A stretch of 64,000 bases of DNA from an uncultured bacterium (GTDB lineage Bacteria > Bacteroidota > Bacteroidia > CAILMK01), in the NCBI GenBank assembly GCA_903829945.1, contig CAIKRV010000018.1, positions 1 through 64,000 of the forward strand. The letters run 5' to 3'. The position numbers and the translations under genes were made by a program. The notes under the pieces were generated by a model, which worked only from the letters and a program-made list of their open reading frames with translations, was not told where the DNA came from and did no database searches. Every line of letters begins with the position of its first letter. Positions within the stretch are counted from its first letter, which is position 1. Shown one piece after another: positions 35,613 to 43,787 of the stretch.

Positions 35613-37112
35613 ATGAAAATAAGCAGAAAATATCTCTTTTTAAGAGGTATTTTCTTTTTATGGCTATGCCCTCAACTTATTATTGCTAAGGGGGTATTCG
35701 ATTTCGACCCGGGATGCCAAAGAGCTTACCAGTTAATTTTTAATTATGATTTAAAGGGAGCGGATAAAATCATTGCTAATGAAAAGGCGGCCAATCCTAA
35801 TAATTATATAATTCCTTATTTAGAAAGTTATAGCGATTTGCTAAGTGTTTTCTTCAATGAAAAAAAAGCAGATTACCAAGCCATGCAAAAAAAGGAAAGC
35901 GAGCGTGAATCCTTATTATCTAATGCAGTTTCAAATTCTCCTTACCGCAATTTTTGTCTCTCTGAAATATATATGCATGATGCATTGGTTCGTTTTAAGT
36001 TTGGTGATAATATTTCCGCAGCTTATAAACTTAAAACGGCATATTTTTTATTAAAAGAATGCAGGGCTAAATATCCGGAATTTTTACCCGCCAATAAAGA
36101 TTTATTAGTTTTGGAAGGGGCTATCGGAACCTTACCCAGAGGGTACCGTGCCATCCTGAATATTTTAGGATTTAATGGGGATTTAAAAAAATCTACCGAA
36201 GCATATAAAATATACCTGAATAAATTAGTCCTTTCCAAAGACTACAATCTTTTCTTGGAGGAAAGCAGGGTTTATTTTGCTTTCATGAATTATTACTTAT
36301 TAAATGAATCGGATAAGGCCTGGACAATGATGAAAGAGGCCACTGATGATTATGCTGAAAGTCCACTCAGCGCATTTTTCAGAGCCAGTATGGCCATGCG
36401 CACCCGTCATAATATAGAATTAATGCAGGCCCTTCAACCGTATGCCGCTAATCCTCCAATTCCTCAATTGGGATATTTTTACGGGATAGGCAAATTGCAA
36501 CAATTGGATGTGGGCGGAGGATATTATCTTTCTCATTATTTGCGCTCCTTTTCAGGCGAGGGTTATATAAAGGATGCCTATTTGAAATTGGGTTGGGCCT
36601 TTCTCTTAAAAGGAGATACCACTTCTTATAAAAATTGCAAAATACTGGTAGGGAAATTTGGTGGCAATCGATTTGAAGAAGATAAAAACGCGCTCAATGA
36701 ATCAAAAAAACCTACTATTCCCGATATACATTTATTGCGCGCAAGATTATTATATGATGGTGGATTGTATCAAAGAGCCATTGATGAATTAACAACCATA
36801 AGTTTACCAAGCTTAAGAAATAAAGAAGAACAAAGCGAATGTATTTATCGATTGGCCAGAATTAATGAGGCAATGGGTAATGAAAAAGAAGCGATTAAAA
36901 ACTACGATTTTGTGATTGCCAAATACAGTATAAAAGGACTTTATTTTCCTCCGGCTTCGTGCTTATATCTCGGTCTGATTTATGAGAAAAAAAAGAATAT
37001 TATTTTAGCGCGGCAATACTTTCAAAAATGTTTGGAATTTACATCATATCCTTATGAAGATTCTTTCAATCAGAAAGCCAATGCCGGATTAAAAAGGTTG
37101 AATATCCAATAG
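35613..37112 (+). CDS. Exported TPR-containing protein
   Basis: From ATG 35613 the product has 499 residues with a signal peptide (MKISRKYLFLRGIFFLWLC region, ending IIAKG). The mature part is helical, with tetratricopeptide-like repeats clearest near the C-terminus (about 380-495, e.g. YRLARINEAMGNEKEAIKNY). Such proteins scaffold protein complexes; no specific partner can be named. The open frame runs nine codons further upstream, but the signal peptide fits the shorter start. It converges on the T9SS gene six bases away. Confidence 0.7.
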   Translation: MKISRKYLFLRGIFFLWLCPQLIIAKGVFDFDPGCQRAYQLIFNYDLKGADKIIANEKAANPNNYIIPYLESYSDLLSVFFNEKKADYQAMQKKESERESLLSNAVSNSPYRNFCLSEIYMHDALVRFKFGDNISAAYKLKTAYFLLKECRAKYPEFLPANKDLLVLEGAIGTLPRGYRAILNILGFNGDLKKSTEAYKIYLNKLVLSKDYNLFLEESRVYFAFMNYYLLNESDKAWTMMKEATDDYAESPLSAFFRASMAMRTRHNIELMQALQPYAANPPIPQLGYFYGIGKLQQLDVGGGYYLSHYLRSFSGEGYIKDAYLKLGWAFLLKGDTTSYKNCKILVGKFGGNRFEEDKNALNESKKPTIPDIHLLRARLLYDGGLYQRAIDELTTISLPSLRNKEEQSECIYRLARINEAMGNEKEAIKNYDFVIAKYSIKGLYFPPASCLYLGLIYEKKKNIILARQYFQKCLEFTSYPYEDSFNQKANAGLKRLNIQ

Positions 37113-37118
37113 GCTTTG

Positions 37119-37934
37119 TTATTGTATTATTACCTTGGAATAAATCACTTGTTGACCAATATTTCCCCCAAGATAATATATGCCCTTTGCTAGGTTTGAA
37201 ACATCAAACGTAAACACAGTTTTATCGTAGCGACCTTTTACCAAATCCTTGCAAATGGCTCCTAAGGCATTATATAAATAAATATGTATTTCTTCTGATT
37301 GAAAATTGGAAATATCCAATTGCAAATAGTTGCTGCATGGATTGGGGTAAGTATGCACCTGGACCGGCGTATTATTCATTCCGGCAATACCGCTGGTGGT
37401 ATCCAAAACGGTAATCTTTCGATATAAAACCGGTGATTTGTTTCCTGAAAAATCTTCGGCCTGATACGATCGAATAAAGATTCCGGCCTTATACGTATTT
37501 ACAAAGCTTCCTCCAATTTTAACATAGGGCATACTGTCAAAATTATCAATTGCCAAATATCCTTGTTCAACATAAGTTTGACCTTGTTTTAAGGTAATAT
37601 TTGTGGCACCGAAAATTTGTAGGGTAGGGGCAATTTTATCTTGGACCATTACGACCAATATCAAGGTATCCGTACTTATTTTATTAGCATCTAAGGCATA
37701 AATTTTTATAGGATAGGTACCTAAATGTGCTGAATCTAACATCCCTATTCGATGGATTGCCAAAGAATCTCCATTACTATTATAAGCTTTGGCAGGTATT
37801 ATTAGAGAATCATAAGGCTCAACGGAAAGCGTATCCTTTAATAAGCGAATACTTGGCTTGGCTGCATAGGATATTTGTGCGCTGATCAGGAGTGAAAATA
37901 GGATAATTATGTATCTGAAAATTCTTAATTTCAT
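37119..37934 (-). CDS. Small secreted DUF5011/HYR-type protein with T9SS sorting domain
   Basis: A signal peptide (MKLRIFRYIIILFSLL onward, cut near SYAA) precedes an Ig-like module of the DUF5011/HYR class (about residues 80-185, with GATNITLKQGQTYVEQGYLA and SGNKSPVLYRKITV) and a T9SS type A sorting domain from about 190 (VHTYPNPCSNYLQLDIS). The module closely resembles the three repeats near the end of the giant protein at 24325. In-frame ATGs also lie at 37952 and 37976; 37934 is chosen because it starts the signal peptide. Probably an adhesin-like surface protein. Confidence 0.75.
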   Translation of the reverse strand: MKLRIFRYIIILFSLLISAQISYAAKPSIRLLKDTLSVEPYDSLIIPAKAYNSNGDSLAIHRIGMLDSAHLGTYPIKIYALDANKISTDTLILVVMVQDKIAPTLQIFGATNITLKQGQTYVEQGYLAIDNFDSMPYVKIGGSFVNTYKAGIFIRSYQAEDFSGNKSPVLYRKITVLDTTSGIAGMNNTPVQVHTYPNPCSNYLQLDISNFQSEEIHIYLYNALGAICKDLVKGRYDKTVFTFDVSNLAKGIYYLGGNIGQQVIYSKVIIQ

Positions 37935-38002
37935 TTTCTTGGCGCTATTCATTGTACCTTTACAGCGAAATTTCATTTCAAATATAAGCTTTTGAGTCTA
38001 AA

Positions 38003-39052
38003 ATGCAAGATACGGAAATACTAGAAGAGGAAGAATCATCCGAAGAACTATACGAACACTTTAACGTGCTCGTAGACAAAGGTCAACAGCCTTTGAGGAT
38101 TGATAAGTTCTTGGTTAACCGCATGCAAAACGCAAGCAGAAACCGTTTGCAAAATGCCTTAAAAGCAGATTGTATTTTAGTAAATGATAAAGCTGTGAAA
38201 GCGAATTATAAGGTAAAACCTTTTGATTCTATTTCCATCGTACTGCCTCATCCGCCTCGTGATAAGGAACTTAAGGCGGAAAATTTACCTTTAAATATTG
38301 TATATGAGGATGATTATTTATTAATCGTAAATAAGGAACCGGGTATGGTAGTACATCCCGGATTTAATAATTATACCGGTACTTTAGTTAATGCCTTAAT
38401 TTATCATTTTGACCATTTACCCACCGCCAATGGCGAACGTCGTCCCGGCCTGGTGCATAGGATTGATAAGGATACGAGTGGTTTATTAGTGATTGCCAAG
38501 GATGAATTTACACTTACTCATTTGGCTAAGCAATTTTACGATCATACGGTTGAGCGCAAATATGTAGCCTTGGTTTGGGGGAATTTTTTAAACGATTCTG
38601 GAACCATTACCGGCAACTTGGCAAGAAGCCTAAGGGATAGGAGAGTGATGGCTGTTTTCCAGGACGAAAGCGTAGGAAAACATGCGGTAACCAATTATCA
38701 GGTATTGGAGCGATTTAATTATACCACTATGGTGGAATGTAAATTAGAAACCGGTCGTACCCATCAAATCCGTATACATATGCAACATACCGGGCATCCT
38801 TTATTTAATGATGTTACCTATGGTGGTGATAAAATAATGTGCGGTCCTTTATTTTCGAAGTATAAACAGTTTGTAGAAAATTGTTTTTTACTTTGTCCCC
38901 GCCAAGCATTACATGCCAGAACCCTTGGGTTTATCCATCCTATTACCGGAGAAAATATGCATTTTGAAGCCCCTATACCAAAGGATATGGAAGACTTAAT
39001 AGGTAAATGGAGGGATTATAGCAATTTTAAAGCAGCGGAAGAAGAAGTATAA
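38003..39052 (+). CDS. RluD-type ribosomal large-subunit pseudouridine synthase
   Basis: RluA-family enzyme converting uridines of 23S rRNA to pseudouridine. It has an N-terminal S4 RNA-binding domain (about residues 30-85) and the catalytic motif HRIDKDTSGLLV near 152, with Asp as nucleophile, followed by ETGRTHQIRIHMQHTGHPLFND. At 349 residues it is of RluD size. The exact rRNA sites cannot be told. It lies 23 bases before the metal exporter gene. Confidence 0.93.
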   Translation: MQDTEILEEEESSEELYEHFNVLVDKGQQPLRIDKFLVNRMQNASRNRLQNALKADCILVNDKAVKANYKVKPFDSISIVLPHPPRDKELKAENLPLNIVYEDDYLLIVNKEPGMVVHPGFNNYTGTLVNALIYHFDHLPTANGERRPGLVHRIDKDTSGLLVIAKDEFTLTHLAKQFYDHTVERKYVALVWGNFLNDSGTITGNLARSLRDRRVMAVFQDESVGKHAVTNYQVLERFNYTTMVECKLETGRTHQIRIHMQHTGHPLFNDVTYGGDKIMCGPLFSKYKQFVENCFLLCPRQALHARTLGFIHPITGENMHFEAPIPKDMEDLIGKWRDYSNFKAAEEEV

Positions 39053-39075
39053 AATTTAAGATTACTCGAATAGTT

Positions 39076-39825
39076 ATGGCAAGCGAGCATCAACATTCTC
39101 ATGAACATGATGATCATCACGATCATCACGATCTCCACGATCACCATGAACATAGTCATCATCACGGGCATTCACATTCACACCATGATTTTGATCCCAG
39201 TGATTTGCATGAACGCAAAACAAAAGTAGTGGTCATTCTTACGGCCATTACGATGGTTATTGAAATTATTGCAGGATATTTTACGCATTCCATGGCTTTG
39301 GTAGCTGAAGGTTGGCATATGACTACCCATGTATTTGCCATTGGCCTTACTTATATTGCCTATGTGGCTGCAAGAAAATACGCGGATACAGAACACTATT
39401 CTTTCAAGAAGGGGAAATTATTGTCATTATCTGGATTTACGAGTGCTATTTTATTGTTAATTGTAGCGGCCTATGTACTTTTTGAATCCATTGAAAGGAT
39501 TTTCCATCAAGGCGAGATACAATACTTTGAAGCAATCATTATTGCATTTATAGGATTAGTAGTTAATTTAATCAGTGCTGCATTTTTACATCATGACCAT
39601 GAGCATTCCGATACTAATATTAGAGCGGCCTATATTCATGTACTGGCGGATGGCTTAACCGGTGTTACAGCAATCATTGCATTGCTATGTGCAAAATATT
39701 TTAATTTGAATTGGCTGGATGCTGCCAGTGGAATTTTAGGTTCCATTGTTATTGCCAGCTGGTCCTTTTCACTAATAGGTAATTCCGGTAAAGAACTTAT
39801 TGAGTTTACTAAGAAAATAAAATAG
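39076..39825 (+). CDS. DmeF-type cation diffusion facilitator (Co/Ni/Zn exporter)
   Basis: A 249-residue inner-membrane metal/proton antiporter. A His-rich N-terminus (residues 4-38) is followed by six membrane segments. In segment 2 the usual HxxxD metal site is HxxxH (His81, His85 in GWHMTTHV), the hallmark of the DmeF cobalt/nickel subgroup as I recall it; segment 5 has the normal HxxxD (His188, Asp192). A second His cluster (LHHDHEH, near 171-177) lies in the loop between segments 4 and 5. The chain ends just after segment 6, without the cytoplasmic dimerisation domain of YiiP-like proteins. Confidence 0.88.
   Translation: MASEHQHSHEHDDHHDHHDLHDHHEHSHHHGHSHSHHDFDPSDLHERKTKVVVILTAITMVIEIIAGYFTHSMALVAEGWHMTTHVFAIGLTYIAYVAARKYADTEHYSFKKGKLLSLSGFTSAILLLIVAAYVLFESIERIFHQGEIQYFEAIIIAFIGLVVNLISAAFLHHDHEHSDTNIRAAYIHVLADGLTGVTAIIALLCAKYFNLNWLDAASGILGSIVIASWSFSLIGNSGKELIEFTKKIK
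39112..39147. repeat. Four 9-bp tandem repeats encoding the His-rich N-terminus
   Basis: GATCATCAC occurs twice in tandem (39112-39129), followed by two degenerate copies (GATCTCCAC, GATCACCAT). It encodes Asp-His-His type repeats in the metal exporter and could change copy number by slippage. Confidence 0.75.
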
Positions 39826-39843
39826 CCCCAAATACTGGGGCTA
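39823..39843 (-). terminator. Terminator between the exporter gene and the DoxX gene
   Basis: Arms TAGCCCCA (39823-39830) and TGGGGCTA (39836-39843) enclose a 5-base loop; the exporter TAG lies in the left arm. On the minus strand the hairpin is followed by a T-rich run, so it best serves the DoxX gene. Confidence 0.7.
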
Positions 39844-39863
39844 TCCTAAAGCTTTGATTATAA

Positions 39864-40223
39864 TTATTCCTTCACTAAAAAGTTTGAGGAATCTCTAATA
39901 AATGCGCTCAGCCAAAAGAGTGCTATAAATAATGCAGGCAAGAAAGGAGGACGTCCATGTGCCAATTCTGTAGCAATGGCTCCACCTAAATAAGCAGTAA
40001 TTAAAAATAAACCTAACTTATAAGTTTTAGGTATCCACAATAAAATGAGGATGACTATTTCCATAATTCCGAGGATGGTTAAATAATCGATTAATCCCAT
40101 GGCAGTAAATCCTTTTACTACTTCCTCTCCTCGGCTAAGTTTCATCACGGCACTTAATCCTACCATTAAGGATGGGAGGATACCGCAAATCATCCAAATA
40201 ATTTTCTTCGTTTTGTTATTCAT
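39864..40223 (-). CDS. DoxX-like membrane protein
   Basis: A 119-residue protein with four membrane segments (about residues 7-26, 44-62, 70-88, 93-112), typical of the DoxX-like family. DoxX proteins associate with thiol or sulfur redox enzymes in some bacteria (for example with a thiosulfate sulfurtransferase in mycobacteria). Here the gene is divergent from an HxlR regulator and its intergenic region contains a palindromic operator, so control by that regulator is likely (inference). Confidence 0.8.
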   Translation of the reverse strand: MNNKTKKIIWMICGILPSLMVGLSAVMKLSRGEEVVKGFTAMGLIDYLTILGIMEIVILILLWIPKTYKLGLFLITAYLGGAIATELAHGRPPFLPALFIALFWLSAFIRDSSNFLVKE

Positions 40224-40274
40224 CTTTTAAATATTATAATTTGAATCAAAATTCCTTAATTTTGCTATATAAAA

Positions 40275-40318
40275 TATACTGATATACTAAAGTATACCAG
40301 TATACAAAAATATACCGA
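40275..40318. promoter_or_regulatory. Palindromic operator for the HxlR regulator
   Basis: An imperfect dyad centred near 40289 is built from repeated TATACTGATATACT/AGTATACCAGTATA half-sites (40275-40304), with another half-site TATACCGATA directly before the start at 40320. It sits between the divergent DoxX and HxlR genes, the usual place of HxlR/MarR-like autoregulatory operators. Confidence 0.6.
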
Positions 40319-40319
40319 T

Positions 40320-40694
40320 ATGTATAAAATGAATTCATGCAATGAGATAAGTTCTGAAGCCGAATGTACTAAAAGTCTCCAGGCAGTTCGCGATGCACTT
40401 TATGTTATTAACGGAAAATGGAAATTACCCATTATTATTTGCTTAATGCATAATAAAAGACGCTTTAAGGAAATGCAAAGGCAAATCACCGGAATTACCG
40501 CTAAGATGTTGTCTCAGGAGCTTAAAGAATTGGAAATGAACGAATTGGTTAAGCGTTCCGTGTTCGATACAATTCCTGTTAGTGTAGAATATGAAATCAC
40601 GGAATATGCTCATTCCTTACATAAGGTTATTCAGGAATTGCATATTTGGGGCGAAAACCACCGCAAACATATTCTTAAATCAATGAAGGCCTAA
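40320..40694 (+). CDS. HxlR-family transcriptional regulator
   Basis: A 124-residue winged-helix protein of the HxlR family with the core pattern ALYVINGKWKLPIIICLMHNKRRFKEMQR and KMLSQELKELE. Cys7 and Cys16 in the N-terminal arm recall the reactive Cys of YodB/HypR-type redox sensors, so thiol sensing is possible. A second ATG at 40329 would shorten it by three codons. It is divergent from DoxX and is followed by the CstB-like gene in convergent orientation. Confidence 0.9.
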   Translation: MYKMNSCNEISSEAECTKSLQAVRDALYVINGKWKLPIIICLMHNKRRFKEMQRQITGITAKMLSQELKELEMNELVKRSVFDTIPVSVEYEITEYAHSLHKVIQELHIWGENHRKHILKSMKA

Positions 40695-40699
40695 GGCTT

Positions 40700-42124
40700 T
40701 TATAACATAGTAATCGGTGCAACAAATTGGGTAGTATTAAATTTACCGCTCTTTTTAATGGCACCATAACCACCATTTACATCAACTAAATTAGTATAAC
40801 CTCTTTTTCTTAAAATGGAAATATAGGCCATGGAGCGGTAGCCTGCCGCACAATGAACATATACTGTTTGTGCTTGGTCAATTTTTATTTCGGGACCATT
40901 AATATAATCTAATGGGGCATTGATGGCATTAACTATATGTTCGGTTTCGAATTCGCTATTTTTTCTAACATCTAAAATAGGCGTATGTGGATCTGCATTT
41001 ATCAAATTTGCTAAAGTATCAACATCTATAGATGGAATAGTATCCAATGTTTTTCCTGCATCCTTCCATGTGGAAATACCTCCTTCCAAGTAACCGATAC
41101 AATGATCATATCCTACACGTGCTAACCGTAATGCAGCTTCATTTGCTGTTCCGGGGTCACTTATTAATACAATTTTTTGATTAATATCTTTTATCACAGT
41201 GCCCGCCCATACGGCAAAGCTTCCCTTTAAACCAATATTGATGGAGCCGGGAATAAATCCTGTCTTGAAATCATCCGCACTACGGGTATCCAACAATAAA
41301 ATACTATTGTCTTTTTGCATGGCTTCTACTTCTTCAGCCGTATATGATTTTGAAGCTTGTGCTAATACGGAATCGATATCCTCGTATCCATTAATATTCA
41401 TTAAAACATTTTTAGGAAAATATCCCGGAGGAGGCGTTAAGCCATTAAGCAATTCCTTAATAAATTCATCCTTGGTCATATCTGCTCGCAAGGCATAATT
41501 TGTTGCTTTTTGATGCCCCAAAGTATCACTTGTTTCTTTACTCATATTTTTACCACAAGCACTGCCTGCCCCATGCGCAGGATAAACAATAATTTGGTCA
41601 TCCAAAGGCATAATCTTGTTTCTTAAAGAATCAAATAGCATTCCTGCAAGCTTTTCTTGAGTAAGGTCGGCAACTACATGCTGTGCCAAGTCCGGGCGAC
41701 CTACATCGCCTATAAACAGGGTATCACCCGTAAAAATGGCAGAGGCCTTGCCATCCTCATCACTAAATAAATAACAAGAACTTTCAGTGGTATGGCCCGG
41801 AGTATGAAGGAGGGATATGGTACAAGAGCCCAATTTAAATTGTTGTCCATCGCTTCCGATGATGCACTCAAAACCGGTTTTCATTCCGGTAGGTCCATAT
41901 ATTATCGGTGCTCCGGTTAATTTTGATAAATCTACATGGCCTGAAACAAAGTCGGCATGAAAATGTGTTTCAAAAATATATTTAATTTTAGCACCGCGAG
42001 ATTCAGCAAGCTTTACATATTGATCCACTTCCCTAATGGGATCAATGATTGCGGCTTCGCCATCACTTTCAATATAATAAGCTCCTTGGGCTAAGCAATT
42101 GGTGTATAGTTGTTCAATTTTCAT
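40700..42124 (-). CDS. CstB-like persulfide dioxygenase with two rhodanese domains
   Basis: An N-terminal metallo-beta-lactamase domain (about residues 1-240, THFHAD with His54, His56, Asp58) is of the persulfide dioxygenase class, which oxidises glutathione or low-molecular-weight persulfides to sulfite. Two rhodanese domains follow. The first (about 265-355) lacks a catalytic Cys at the loop and has ISDPGTANEA. The second (about 370-460) has the active-site Cys425 in HCAAGYR. This order, dioxygenase, pseudo-rhodanese, rhodanese, matches CstB. A perfect -7 box (TAATTTTG, 42152-42145) lies 21 bases before the ATG. The role is detoxification of reactive sulfur. Confidence 0.88.
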   Translation of the reverse strand: MKIEQLYTNCLAQGAYYIESDGEAAIIDPIREVDQYVKLAESRGAKIKYIFETHFHADFVSGHVDLSKLTGAPIIYGPTGMKTGFECIIGSDGQQFKLGSCTISLLHTPGHTTESSCYLFSDEDGKASAIFTGDTLFIGDVGRPDLAQHVVADLTQEKLAGMLFDSLRNKIMPLDDQIIVYPAHGAGSACGKNMSKETSDTLGHQKATNYALRADMTKDEFIKELLNGLTPPPGYFPKNVLMNINGYEDIDSVLAQASKSYTAEEVEAMQKDNSILLLDTRSADDFKTGFIPGSINIGLKGSFAVWAGTVIKDINQKIVLISDPGTANEAALRLARVGYDHCIGYLEGGISTWKDAGKTLDTIPSIDVDTLANLINADPHTPILDVRKNSEFETEHIVNAINAPLDYINGPEIKIDQAQTVYVHCAAGYRSMAYISILRKRGYTNLVDVNGGYGAIKKSGKFNTTQFVAPITML

Positions 42125-42144
42125 CCTTTTAGATTTTAATGCTG

Positions 42145-42152
42145 CAAAATTA
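42145..42152 (-). promoter_or_regulatory. -7 box of the CstB-like gene
   Basis: TAATTTTG followed by C on the minus strand. No clear -33 TTG. No copy of the HxlR half-site is seen here, so direct HxlR control of this gene is not shown. Confidence 0.5.
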
Positions 42153-42198
42153 TCGAAGTTTTATAGTAGGTAAAATGATATTTGTTAGAAGTTGTATT

Positions 42199-42633
42199 TT
42201 ATTCTACCGTTGCACGGATATGTTTTACTTGATCTATGGTTACTTTACTGCCATCATTTCCAAAGCTGGCATAAACATAGTTAATAACATCAACTACCTC
42301 CTGATCTTTTAAAGCTGTTCCCATTGGCGGCATCACGTTATTATATACCATGCCATTTACTTTTATTTCGCCTTTTTTCCCATTTAAAACTTGAGCAATT
42401 ACAGAATCTTTATTTTTTAAAAAATCGGATTTGGCCAATGGAGGAAAGCTTCCCGGAGTGCCTTCGCCATTGGATTGATGGCAGGCAATACAAATGCGGT
42501 TATAAATTTCTTTCCCCTTAACTTCCTTGTTATTATCTGATTCTGAATTGTTTGCTTCGTTTTTGTTGCCTTCTTGGCCACAGGAGATGATGAACATTGC
42601 ACCTAAAATCAAAAGATAAATTAGTTTTCGCAT
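42199..42633 (-). CDS. c-type cytochrome lipoprotein
   Basis: From ATG 42633 the product has 144 residues with a lipoprotein signal (MRKLIYLLILGAMFIISCG, lipobox Cys19), an acidic linker, and a single cytochrome c domain with the heme motif CIACH (about residue 48-52) and an axial Met in MPPMG. It is probably anchored in the periplasm and part of the respiratory chain. A longer frame extends 26 codons upstream, but the lipoprotein signal fixes this start. It is divergent from heme A synthase, in keeping with a cytochrome oxidase context. Confidence 0.88.
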   Translation of the reverse strand: MRKLIYLLILGAMFIISCGQEGNKNEANNSESDNNKEVKGKEIYNRICIACHQSNGEGTPGSFPPLAKSDFLKNKDSVIAQVLNGKKGEIKVNGMVYNNVMPPMGTALKDQEVVDVINYVYASFGNDGSKVTIDQVKHIRATVE

Positions 42634-42737
42634 AAGGTTTGGTTTTAAAGGTCTAATACAAATATGAGAATTAGTTCTGAATTTAATACTGAAAAAGTAA
42701 AAAGTTCTCATCTTTGCAGTGCACTAATAGGAAAAAT

Positions 42738-43787
42738 TTGGAAAATACGGGTCTTTTAAAGCAACAGCATCAAAATAGGGAAATCATTCTTTGGCTTTTT
42801 TCCGGTTGTTTTTTAATTTTTGCCATGGTAGTGGTGGGAGGCATCACCCGGCTTACCGGCTCCGGGCTTTCTATCACTGAATGGAATGTCATTATGGGCA
42901 GCATTCCCCCATTAAATCAAAATGATTGGTCACTGGTATTTGAAAAATATAAAGCCTCTCCGCAGTTTCAGAAAGTTAATTTTTCCATGAATTTGGAAGA
43001 ATTTAAAAGTATATTTTGGTGGGAATTTATTCATCGACTTATCGGCAGGTTGATAGGCATGGTATTTCTTATACCTTTTTTGTATTTTTTATGGAAAAAA
43101 AGACTCAGTAAGTCACTCATTAGGCAATTGCTGGTTATTTTTGGATTAGGTGCATTGCAAGGGTTTATAGGATGGTATATGGTAAGTAGCGGATTAATTG
43201 ATAAACCCGCCGTAAGTCATTACAGATTGGCAACCCATTTAATAACTGCTTTTATCACCTACGGTTATATTTTCTGGGTGGCTTTAAGCTTAATTTATCA
43301 GAATGACCCTTCTCCTAAAGTTTCCAAACAATGGTCAAGGCGGACTGCCGTTTTATTGGGAATAGTCATCCTACAAATTGTTTATGGTGCTTTTGTGGCA
43401 GGCCTACATGCCGGGAAAGTTTATAATACCTGGCCAAAAATGGGTGAGGATTGGTTCCCTTCCACGATTTTGGCCATGCAGCCGGCGTGGGTCAATTTCT
43501 TTGAAAACTATATTGGCGTGCAATTTATTCACAGATACATAGCACTAGCGCTATTACTAATGGGCTTATTATTGGCGTATTTTTACCGTACGGAAAAAGC
43601 TTTTGCATTAAAACAGGCCTTGAACTTTTTCCTTATTGCCTTAGTCATTCAATTTGTATTGGGAGTAGTAACTTTATTATATGCTGCGCCGATTGCTTTA
43701 TCAGCCATTCATCAGATTGGAGGTTTCTTTTTATTTACCTCTGTAATCTTCTTTTATTTTAGAGCAAAAACTTTGCGTCAGCCTTAA
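42738..43787 (+). CDS. ctaA: Heme A synthase (CtaA/Cox15)
   Basis: An integral membrane enzyme that converts heme O to heme A for aa3-type cytochrome oxidase. Eight membrane segments and family motifs VVVGGITRLTGSGLSITEW, WEFIHRLIGR and FIHRYIA with the heme-ligating His residues are present. The frame opens at TTG 42714, which lies inside a -7 box-like CATCTTTG (42709-42716), so the TTG at 42738 is preferred (349 residues). The end overlaps the convergent GluQ-RS gene by 29 bases. Confidence 0.92.
   Translation: MENTGLLKQQHQNREIILWLFSGCFLIFAMVVVGGITRLTGSGLSITEWNVIMGSIPPLNQNDWSLVFEKYKASPQFQKVNFSMNLEEFKSIFWWEFIHRLIGRLIGMVFLIPFLYFLWKKRLSKSLIRQLLVIFGLGALQGFIGWYMVSSGLIDKPAVSHYRLATHLITAFITYGYIFWVALSLIYQNDPSPKVSKQWSRRTAVLLGIVILQIVYGAFVAGLHAGKVYNTWPKMGEDWFPSTILAMQPAWVNFFENYIGVQFIHRYIALALLLMGLLLAYFYRTEKAFALKQALNFFLIALVIQFVLGVVTLLYAAPIALSAIHQIGGFFLFTSVIFFYFRAKTLRQP

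Noticed and set aside
39112-39147. CRISPR-like or satellite repeat
   Set aside because: The 9-bp units are contiguous, lack spacers and encode the His-rich tail of a real protein.
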